DNA of 64,000 nucleotides, from positions 186,001-250,000 of the forward strand of contig WTFG01000002.1 in assembly GCA_009835005.1 (NCBI GenBank), written 5' to 3'. The notes beneath the pieces were generated by a model. That model did no database searches and was not told the origin of the DNA. It was given only the letters and a program-made list of their open reading frames with translations. Position 1 is the stretch's first letter; the number at the start of each line of letters is the position of its first letter. A program made the translations under genes and the position numbers. This document shows positions 28,353 to 38,620 of the stretch, piece after piece. The stretch is from Flavobacteriaceae bacterium Ap0902. Its GTDB lineage: Bacteria > Bacteroidota > Bacteroidia > Flavobacteriales > Weeksellaceae.

Positions 28353-28383
28353 TCATTGACAATCATTGAAATAACAAAGGTAT
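28353..28383. other. array-flanking segment with an inverted copy of the repeat tip
   Basis: ATCATTGACAATCATTGA carries ATCATTGACAA, the reverse complement of the first bases of the repeat (TTGTCAATGAT), plus a second TCATTGA. It is the only conserved-looking sequence at the cas2-proximal end and may be an integration anchor or a relict repeat in opposite orientation. Confidence 0.45.
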
Positions 28384-31300
28384 GTTGTCAATGATCGGTT
28401 AAAAATACAATTTTGAAAGCTATTCACAACTGTGATATGGTTCAGTTATTTTGTTAAACAGTTGTCAATGATCGGTTAAAAATACAATTTTGAAAGCTAT
28501 TCACAACAAAAAATTGTATGTCTGCATCGTGAGATATGTTGTCAATGATCGGTTAAAAATACAATTTTGAAAGCTATTCACAACACACCTTTGAAAATTA
28601 AGAAATTAAAGGAAGTTGTCAATGATCGGTTAAAAATACAATTTTGAAAGCTATTCACAACATGCCAGCGCTTTAGGGGGTGTTAGTAAAAGTTGTCAAT
28701 GATCGGTTAAAAATACAATTTTGAAAGCTATTCACAACAAAAAATCATTATTCCAATTGCTATCATGTGTTGTCAATGATCGGTTAAAAATACAATTTTG
28801 AAAGCTATTCACAACGTCGGTAGATAAAGAGATTCTAGTGAATGGTTGTCAATGATCGGTTAAAAATACAATTTTGAAAGCTATTCACAACGCCCAGTCA
28901 AACCTAAATCTTCTGCTATCTGTTGTCAATGATCGGTTAAAAATACAATTTTGAAAGCTATTCACAACGATAATCTATTCGTAAAAGAAAGCATCTAAGT
29001 TGTCAATGATCGGTTAAAAATACAATTTTGAAAGCTATTCACAACGATAATCTATTCGTAAAAGAAAGCATCTAAGTTGTCAATGATCGGTTAAAAATAC
29101 AATTTTGAAAGCTATTCACAACTCGAGCAAAACATTTGACGAGGACTATCGCGTTGTCAATGATCGGTTAAAAATACAATTTTGAAAGCTATTCACAACA
29201 ACAAAACACCTTGGATTCTTTCACTACAGGTTGTCAATGATCGGTTAAAAATACAATTTTGAAAGCTATTCACAACTGCTTCTTCTCTAGTGGTGTCTTT
29301 AAAGTCGTTGTCAATGATCGGTTAAAAATACAATTTTGAAAGCTATTCACAACAAAAAATCATTATTCCAATTGCTATCATGTGTTGTCAATGATCGGTT
29401 AAAAATACAATTTTGAAAGCTATTCACAACTGATTGTTGGAAACCTTGGTTGCGAAAACTGTTGTCAATGATCGGTTAAAAATACAATTTTGAAAGCTAT
29501 TCACAACAAATCAGTCGTGTTTGAGTTTCTAAAGCCGTTGTCAATGATCGGTTAAAAATACAATTTTGAAAGCTATTCACAACCTATCATCTTTTAATTC
29601 AATAAAATAAAAGGTTGTCAATGATCGGTTAAAAATACAATTTTGAAAGCTATTCACAACACCCATTTGGTCTTTAGCAACACCAATTTGTTGTCAATGA
29701 TCGGTTAAAAATACAATTTTGAAAGCTATTCACAACATACCCAACTCCTTTAAAACCTTCTTCTGGGTTGTCAATGATCGGTTAAAAATACAATTTTGAA
29801 AGCTATTCACAACCGGGTAAACCACATTATTAGTAAAGCTATTGTTGTCAATGATCGGTTAAAAATACAATTTTGAAAGCTATTCACAACGTTTTTAGTC
29901 TTAGAAACTAAATGGATATTGTTGTCAATGATCGGTTAAAAATACAATTTTGAAAGCTATTCACAACTCCGTTTCGTGCTCAAAATAATAGAAGTCGGTT
30001 GTCAATGATCGGTTAAAAATACAATTTTGAAAGCTATTCACAACCACCGCCACATCAAAGATGCTTTCTAGGCTGTTGTCAATGATCGGTTAAAAATACA
30101 ATTTTGAAAGCTATTCACAACTTTACGAATTCCTTTTCACTATTCTTGAATGTTGTCAATGATCGGTTAAAAATACAATTTTGAAAGCTATTCACAACTT
30201 TACGAATTCCTTTTCACTATTCTTGAATGTTGTCAATGATCGGTTAAAAATACAATTTTGAAAGCTATTCACAACCTATGGTCAGATTTTGCTAATTCAA
30301 AATATGTTGTCAATGATCGGTTAAAAATACAATTTTGAAAGCTATTCACAACGAAGATAGTGAGAGGCATTAATAGAGCGTAGTTGTCAATGATCGGTTA
30401 AAAATACAATTTTGAAAGCTATTCACAACCTGTTTGGGAATAGCCTAAAAGCCTTCCTAGTTGTCAATGATCGGTTAAAAATACAATTTTGAAAGCTATT
30501 CACAACAAGACTAAAGAATACTATCCAAGCGTAGGTGTTGTCAATGATCGGTTAAAAATACAATTTTGAAAGCTATTCACAACCTTATAGTTAGTTTTAT
30601 TTTTCAACAACCAGTTGTCAATGATCGGTTAAAAATACAATTTTGAAAGCTATTCACAACCAGTTTTTTACAACTTTGTTTAAAGAAGTTGTTGTCAATG
30701 ATCGGTTAAAAATACAATTTTGAAAGCTATTCACAACATGTCCATCAATAACCTGCATTCCCACTTTGTTGTCAATGATCGGTTAAAAATACAATTTTGA
30801 AAGCTATTCACAACTTGTATTACTAAGTAATATTAGTAAACATAGTTGTCAATGATCGGTTAAAAATACAATTTTGAAAGCTATTCACAACACTCTTATG
30901 CAGGTTCTTTGAAACAAAGCAGTTGTCAATGATCGGTTAAAAATACAATTTTGAAAGCTATTCACAACACTTAGCTCTAAAGTATCTAACTCTTCTACGT
31001 TGTCAATGATCGGTTAAAAATACAATTTTGAAAGCTATTCACAACTCTAAACCTATTTATGGACAAGATTTTGGTGTTGTCAATGATCGGTTAAAAATAC
31101 AATTTTGAAAGCTATTCACAACTTAGACCCCTCCCATAATTTAACTTCCTTAGTTGTCAATGATCGGTTAAAAATACAATTTTGAAAGCTATTCACAACT
31201 GATTGTTGGAAACCTTGGTTGCGAAAACTGTTGTCAATGATCGGTTAAAAATACAATTTTGAAAGCTATTCACAACAGGCAAGGCGGCGGATATAAAAGC

Positions 31301-34300
31301 AGGAGGGTTGTCAATGATCGGTTAAAAATACAATTTTGAAAGCTATTCACAACCTGATATTATAGATAAGAAATGGGAATGGTGTTGTCAATGATCGGTT
31401 AAAAATACAATTTTGAAAGCTATTCACAACACCCACAACGGCGTTTGATTTTGCTTCTAAGTTGTCAATGATCGGTTAAAAATACAATTTTGAAAGCTAT
31501 TCACAACAAATCAGTCGTGTTTGAGTTTCTAAAGCCTGTTGTCAATGATCGGTTAAAAATACAATTTTGAAAGCTATTCACAACGGTTGATTAAGCGTTA
31601 TCAACGTTTTATTGTTGTCAATGATCGGTTAAAAATACAATTTTGAAAGCTATTCACAACCTGGTTTTTGAGTTGTTTAAACCAGTGTGTGTTGTCAATG
31701 ATCGGTTAAAAATACAATTTTGAAAGCTATTCACAACTATTCCGTCCTTATCAATAGGCGTAAATGCGTTGTCAATGATCGGTTAAAAATACAATTTTGA
31801 AAGCTATTCACAACTTACAGAATATTACTATATTTGTATAACAAGTTGTCAATGATCGGTTAAAAATACAATTTTGAAAGCTATTCACAACGGTCAGTCA
31901 TATAGTTGCCCCCCCATACTGTTGTCAATGATCGGTTAAAAATACAATTTTGAAAGCTATTCACAACACAGCACCATACGGCTCTAGGATAGACGTTGTT
32001 GTCAATGATCGGTTAAAAATACAATTTTGAAAGCTATTCACAACTTGTCTTTTGTTCTAAAATAGTAGGATAGGTTGTCAATGATCGGTTAAAAATACAA
32101 TTTTGAAAGCTATTCACAACCTGTTTTTTGATCTGTGATTCCCGTAATCTGTTGTCAATGATCGGTTAAAAATACAATTTTGAAAGCTATTCACAACGAA
32201 TTTGCAAATCTGCACAGAAGTGATTCAGTTGTCAATGATCGGTTAAAAATACAATTTTGAAAGCTATTCACAACAGTCAAATAATCTATTTTGACCTATA
32301 TCAAGTTGTCAATGATCGGTTAAAAATACAATTTTGAAAGCTATTCACAACTTTATTCCTTTTAATTTTAATTCTGTTTTGGTTGTCAATGATCGGTTAA
32401 AAATACAATTTTGAAAGCTATTCACAACTTTATTCCTTTTAATTTTAATTCTGTTTTGGTTGTCAATGATCGGTTAAAAATACAATTTTGAAAGCTATTC
32501 ACAACACAGGCAATGGTGACATAACACTTAACGAAGTTGTCAATGATCGGTTAAAAATACAATTTTGAAAGCTATTCACAACCTGGTTTTTGAGTTGTTT
32601 AAACCAGTGTGTGTTGTCAATGATCGGTTAAAAATACAATTTTGAAAGCTATTCACAACCGCATAATATTTATCAAAAAGGGACTTCATGTTGTCAATGA
32701 TCGGTTAAAAATACAATTTTGAAAGCTATTCACAACACTATATCTCATTTATTTTAATTGCTAAAGTTGTCAATGATCGGTTAAAAATACAATTTTGAAA
32801 GCTATTCACAACTGGTAAGATAAGACACTTACCAAGTGCTGTGTTGTCAATGATCGGTTAAAAATACAATTTTGAAAGCTATTCACAACTCTTAAAAGCC
32901 ATTCATATAGCTTAACTGGGTTGTCAATGATCGGTTAAAAATACAATTTTGAAAGCTATTCACAACCTAATATTTCTGCTTTTTTAGAAATGTTAAGTTG
33001 TCAATGATCGGTTAAAAATACAATTTTGAAAGCTATTCACAACTTAGATAATTTGTTGACCTTATTAATTGTGTTGTCAATGATCGGTTAAAAATACAAT
33101 TTTGAAAGCTATTCACAACTGTGAGAACGGAACCATATCAACTCCAAAAGTTGTCAATGATCGGTTAAAAATACAATTTTGAAAGCTATTCACAACAAGT
33201 TTTTTACAACTTTGTTTAAAGAAATCGTTGTCAATGATCGGTTAAAAATACAATTTTGAAAGCTATTCACAACATTCTTTTAGAGGTATCAACGTCTTGG
33301 ACTGTTGTCAATGATCGGTTAAAAATACAATTTTGAAAGCTATTCACAACTGTGAGCTATTTTAAAAAAAAACGGCTTTGGTTGTCAATGATCGGTTAAA
33401 AATACAATTTTGAAAGCTATTCACAACCACAAAAACATTTTTATGTAGATAAAGATGTTGTCAATGATCGGTTAAAAATACAATTTTGAAAGCTATTCAC
33501 AACATTCACAACCTTTTGCAGTAATTTCATTAAGTTGTCAATGATCGGTTAAAAATACAATTTTGAAAGCTATTCACAACTTACAAAATATAACTAAAAA
33601 TTTAAGTTATGTTGTCAATGATCGGTTAAAAATACAATTTTGAAAGCTATTCACAACTTTGAAGTCAAATAAAACATCAGATAACCAGTTGTCAATGATC
33701 GGTTAAAAATACAATTTTGAAAGCTATTCACAACTGTGCGCTATTTTTAAAAAAAACGGCTTTGGTTGTCAATGATCGGTTAAAAATACAATTTTGAAAG
33801 CTATTCACAACATCTTAGTGTATGCCACAGGGGATAAAGCAGTTGTCAATGATCGGTTAAAAATACAATTTTGAAAGCTATTCACAACATTCACAACCTT
33901 TTGCAGTAATTTCATTAAGTTGTCAATGATCGGTTAAAAATACAATTTTGAAAGCTATTCACAACCTTTCGAGCTACCTTCCCATCCATATCAAAGTTGT
34001 CAATGATCGGTTAAAAATACAATTTTGAAAGCTATTCACAACCTATGGTCAGATTTTGCTAATTCAAAATATGTTGTCAATGATCGGTTAAAAATACAAT
34101 TTTGAAAGCTATTCACAACCCTCCGCCTCATCTAACACCCATGTGGTTAGTTGTCAATGATCGGTTAAAAATACAATTTTGAAAGCTATTCACAACTTCT
34201 ACATAGTTCAGTTTTAAATGCTTCATGTTGTCAATGATCGGTTAAAAATACAATTTTGAAAGCTATTCACAACGTGCTATCCTATCTTTAATTATATTTT

Positions 34301-35227
34301 GTCGTTGTCAATGATCGGTTAAAAATACAATTTTGAAAGCTATTCACAACTAGTAAAGAAATTTTGCAGAGGCATGTTGTGTTGTCAATGATCGGTTAAA
34401 AATACAATTTTGAAAGCTATTCACAACGCCCAGTCAAACCTAAATCTTCTGCTATCTGTTGTCAATGATCGGTTAAAAATACAATTTTGAAAGCTATTCA
34501 CAACGGTGGGAAAGTGTATTATTTCGCTTCCAAAGTTGTCAATGATCGGTTAAAAATACAATTTTGAAAGCTATTCACAACACACCTTTGAAAATTAAGA
34601 AATTAAAGGAAGTTGTCAATGATCGGTTAAAAATACAATTTTGAAAGCTATTCACAACTGAGCATTACCGTCAACTCTACCATCTGTAGTTGTCAATGAT
34701 CGGTTAAAAATACAATTTTGAAAGCTATTCACAACTAATAAAGCCATATTTGTGATAGACGTACAGTTGTCAATGATCGGTTAAAAATACAATTTTGAAA
34801 GCTATTCACAACTTTGATATGACCTTGCTTTTTAAGAAGAAGGTTGTCAATGATCGGTTAAAAATACAATTTTGAAAGCTATTCACAACTTACAACTTGA
34901 TTTAAATTATTTCCGATTGGTTGTCAATGATCGGTTAAAAATACAATTTTGAAAGCTATTCACAACTTCATCTATCTACTATTTTATATTTGAAAGGTTG
35001 TCAATGATCGGTTAAAAATACAATTTTGAAAGCTATTCACAACCGCAATTAGAAGCTCTTTTGATTCTTTGTAGTTGTCAATGATCGGTTAAAAATACAA
35101 TTTTGAAAGCTATTCACAACGACTATTTTGGTGCCAATATCTCTGAAAGGGTTGTCAATGATCGGTTAAAAATACAATTTTGAAAGCTATTCACAACCTA
35201 TGTGCTTTACATTTTTCCAAGTATTTA

Positions 35228-35257
35228 GTTGTCAATGTTTTGAAAGCTATTCACAAC
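35228..35257 (-). repeat. CRISPR repeat with 17-bp internal deletion
   Basis: The repeat keeps its first 10 bp and last 20 bp, 30 nt in total, flanked by normal spacers of 30 and 29 nt. The tracrRNA-pairing end is retained, so the crRNA made from this unit might still load. Confidence 0.95.
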
Positions 35258-37705
35258 CGGCTATTTCGCTATCTTTTGTTTTTATCGTTGTCAATGATCG
35301 GTTAAAAATACAATTTTGAAAGCTATTCACAACTCTAAAAATTTGTGTAGCTCTCTAGCACTTGTTGTCAATGATCGGTTAAAAATACAATTTTGAAAGC
35401 TATTCACAACTAGCGGCATAGGTTCATTGTCAAAACCACGGTTGTCAATGATCGGTTAAAAATACAATTTTGAAAGCTATTCACAACTAAATCTCTTAAC
35501 TCATATCCGTTCTCTTCGTTGTCAATGATCGGTTAAAAATACAATTTTGAAAGCTATTCACAACACACCTTTGAAAATTAAGAAATTAAAGGAAGTTGTC
35601 AATGATCGGTTAAAAATACAATTTTGAAAGCTATTCACAACATACCAGCCGTCTCTTTTAGATTTCAGGCAGTTGTCAATGATCGGTTAAAAATACAATT
35701 TTGAAAGCTATTCACAACTCTAAATTGGTATTACTATCAGCATCAAAAGTTGTCAATGATCGGTTAAAAATACAATTTTGAAAGCTATTCACAACAAAAT
35801 TCTCATCACTCCACTCAAATTGAAAGTTGTCAATGATCGGTTAAAAATACAATTTTGAAAGCTATTCACAACTATCTATTTTATATTCTGGACTTTTTAT
35901 TGTTGTCAATGATCGGTTAAAAATACAATTTTGAAAGCTATTCACAACCAACTCCTGCTATTGCATCTAATTCAAGTCGTTGTCAATGATCGGTTAAAAA
36001 TACAATTTTGAAAGCTATTCACAACTGGTAAGATAAGACACTTACCAAGTGCTGTGTTGTCAATGATCGGTTAAAAATACAATTTTGAAAGCTATTCACA
36101 ACATCAAAAGGACGGGTAAAATGGTCAATGGGGTTGTCAATGATCGGTTAAAAATACAATTTTGAAAGCTATTCACAACATGTCCGTAATAAGTGAATGA
36201 CAATTCATAGTTGTCAATGATCGGTTAAAAATACAATTTTGAAAGCTATTCACAACTTTTCTGCTCTTGTCTTTTGCCCTTACTACGTTGTCAATGATCG
36301 GTTAAAAATACAATTTTGAAAGCTATTCACAACCTTACGGAGACAAAAAACTTAAAAATGGTCGTTGTCAATGATCGGTTAAAAATACAATTTTGAAAGC
36401 TATTCACAACACTAATATTGTATTCCTTTGAAAGTTTAGAGTTGTCAATGATCGGTTAAAAATACAATTTTGAAAGCTATTCACAACCTATTTTACCAAC
36501 ATTATTTTTAATACACAGTTGTCAATGATCGGTTAAAAATACAATTTTGAAAGCTATTCACAACTCACAATTAAGCTATCCTTTCTATATTTGGGTTGTC
36601 AATGATCGGTTAAAAATACAATTTTGAAAGCTATTCACAACCAAACAAGCAGGCAACAAACCAACAATGACGTTGTCAATGATCGGTTAAAAATACAATT
36701 TTGAAAGCTATTCACAACGGTTTTTTAGAATACTGTCCAATGATGTTTGTTGTCAATGATCGGTTAAAAATACAATTTTGAAAGCTATTCACAACCATCT
36801 TAAAGATGCATCTAACTCCGTCTTCGTTGTCAATGATCGGTTAAAAATACAATTTTGAAAGCTATTCACAACCCGTTGTGCTATTTATGCATAACCGAAA
36901 CGTTGTCAATGATCGGTTAAAAATACAATTTTGAAAGCTATTCACAACGCTTCCAATCCTTTCTGTAAAGCTTCAATGTTGTCAATGATCGGTTAAAAAT
37001 ACAATTTTGAAAGCTATTCACAACGGTGGAAAGGTGTATTATTTCGCTTCCAAAGTTGTCAATGATCGGTTAAAAATACAATTTTGAAAGCTATTCACAA
37101 CTTAAATCCCAATCCACTAAAACACGGCTAAGTTGTCAATGATCGGTTAAAAATACAATTTTGAAAGCTATTCACAACGACCGTTGTTTAGTTGCGCTCC
37201 ATAGCCTGGTTGTCAATGATCGGTTAAAAATACAATTTTGAAAGCTATTCACAACTTGAGTTCCTTTGTGAATTACTGGCACTTCGTTGTCAATGATCGG
37301 TTAAAAATACAATTTTGAAAGCTATTCACAACTTATGGCAACTACAAGAAAAGAAAAAAAAGGTTGTCAATGATCGGTTAAAAATACAATTTTGAAAGCT
37401 ATTCACAACCCGTTGCTGCTCTTATTGTTCTTTTTACCTGTTGTCAATGATCGGTTAAAAATATAATTTTGAAAGCTATTCACAACTACAGGCAGAATTT
37501 TTATAGCCACCTCCATGTTGTCAATGATCGGTTAAAAATACAATTTTGAAAGCTATTCACAACATAGATAATCAATACGTAGTCAATACGATAGTTGTCA
37601 ATGATCGGTTAAAAATACAATTTTGAAAGCTATTCACAACATACGTGACAGGAGAACTCAACTTTATGCTGTTGTCAATGATCGGTTAAAAATACAATTT
37701 TGAAA

Positions 37706-37765
37706 TCGACGCAAGGAGATTCACGAATACCTATAAATATAAAATAAAAAAGAATAATGAGTAAA
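37706..37765 (+). repeat. 60-bp insertion inside a CRISPR repeat, copy 1
   Basis: The insertion follows repeat position 35 (TTTTGAAA) and begins TCGACGCAAGGAGATTCACG, then GAATACCTATAAATATAAA, ending AATGAGTAAA directly before the repeat end GCTATTCACAAC. It holds an AGGAG-like site and an ATG (ATG AGT AAA GCT ATT CAC AAC). The copy in the next repeat is identical. Confidence 0.95.
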
Positions 37766-37842
37766 GCTATTCACAACAGTTAAGAAAGTAAAAATCACCG
37801 AGTTACTGTTGTCAATGATCGGTTAAAAATACAATTTTGAAA

Positions 37843-37902
37843 TCGACGCAAGGAGATTCACGAATACCTATAAATATAAAATAAAAAAGAATAATGAGTA
37901 AA
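37843..37902 (+). repeat. 60-bp insertion inside a CRISPR repeat, copy 2
   Basis: Same sequence and same site as copy 1, one repeat-spacer unit further right. A third, nearly identical copy lies in a relict repeat at 43751-43810. Confidence 0.95.
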
Positions 37903-38035
37903 GCTATTCACAACAAATAACTTTCTTTCCACTAATGGAAACTTGTTGTCAATGATCGGTTAAAAATACAATTTTGAAAGCTATTCACAACTCTCGGTAC
38001 ATAGTTCGCGTAATGTTTTTTGTTGTCAATGATTA

Positions 38036-38230
38036 AGTAACGACGAGTTTGGAGTTAAACTAGTAAACAACAAAACTATTTTTGAATTAGAGAGATTAAG
38101 TACACCTGAAGATCATAGAGGTTTAATGGAGTTTGACCTAATTGAAATTTTATCAATAATAGCTCTTTTAAAACTAAATATAACATATAAAAAGAAGAAA
38201 ATTGTGATTAGTTTTACGAATAAAATATAG
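38036..38230 (+). pseudogene. 3' gene fragment fused to the end of the array
   Basis: Directly after the 12-bp repeat stub a frame reads SNDEFGVKLVNNKTIFELER, then LSTPEDHRGLMEFDLIEILS and on to a TAG at 38230, about 64 codons. There is no start codon near its beginning and an in-frame stop sits just before it, so this is the C-terminal remnant of a gene that was joined to the array by a deletion or insertion. I do not recognise the family. Confidence 0.55.
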
Positions 38231-38377
38231 AAAAATTTGTCATCAATTTTTTTAAAAAGTCTGATAGCTCAAATATTGATGTGGAAAAATAATTCATTTC
38301 AGCAACTATAAATAAAGTTGTTAATTTTCTAAATTAAGTACAATTAGTGTTAATTTAATTTCTGAATTATGTTTCTC
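38231..38377. other. AT-rich stretch without recognisable feature
   Basis: Contains no ORF or repeat I can support; it separates the gene fragment from the direct-repeat gene end that follows. Confidence 0.5.
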
Positions 38378-38600
38378 TCACACAAAATCCCCAGTATCAA
38401 AGTCCACTTTACTTTTTGGACTTTTTAAATCCCTATCTAATAGTTCAGAAACTCGTTGCCTAGCTTGTGGTAATACTTTTTCAATTTCGCTTAGTAATTC
38501 GGTATTCTCCAATTTTTTAGCAATGGCGGTTGCCTGTTTTTGCTCGGTTCCCGAGAGGTTGCCTTTAGCGAGGGGTAACGCTGTAAGTAGAATATAACAA
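38378..38600 (-). pseudogene. gene 3' end, direct-repeat copy 1
   Basis: On the minus strand a frame reads ATAIAKKLENTELLSEIEK, then VLPQARQRVSELLDRDLKS and PKSKVDFDTGDFV before a TGA. The same C-terminus, with several substitutions, recurs at 43382-43640, so the two copies bracket the receptor/GLPGLI cluster. No start is present; it is a fragment. The parent protein is unknown to me. Confidence 0.65.
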
Positions 38601-38620
38601 ACTATAAAAAATAATTGATT

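Larger units (their letters stand above)
28384..38033 (-). CRISPR. type II-C CRISPR array, about 125 repeats of 47 bp
   Basis: The + strand repeat begins GTTGTCAATGATCGGTTAAA and ends TTGAAAGCTATTCACAAC (47 bp), with spacers of 29-30 nt, a unit of about 77 bp. By position arithmetic I count about 125 repeats including the truncated last one, so about 124 spacers. The tracrRNA pairs with the reverse complement, so crRNAs are read on the minus strand, toward cas2. Irregular repeats: a 17-bp internal deletion at 35228-35257, a C-to-T change near 37465, 60-bp insertions in repeats at 37671 and 37808, and a 12-bp terminal stub at 38022-38033. At least a dozen spacers occur two or three times, some as adjacent doublets. 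The degenerate right end is where the crRNA promoter or leader would be expected for leftward transcription. Confidence 0.98.

Noticed and set aside
28384-38033. A promoter inside each CRISPR repeat, as in Neisseria and Campylobacter type II-C
   Set aside because: The leftward strand has only TAGCTTTC (one mismatch) with no TTG at proper distance, and the rightward TACAATTTTG has wrong spacing. Not enough to claim.
28384-38033. Self-targeting spacers against genes in this window
   Set aside because: By eye I found no spacer matching the flanking genes; a search with all spacers is needed and I could not run it.
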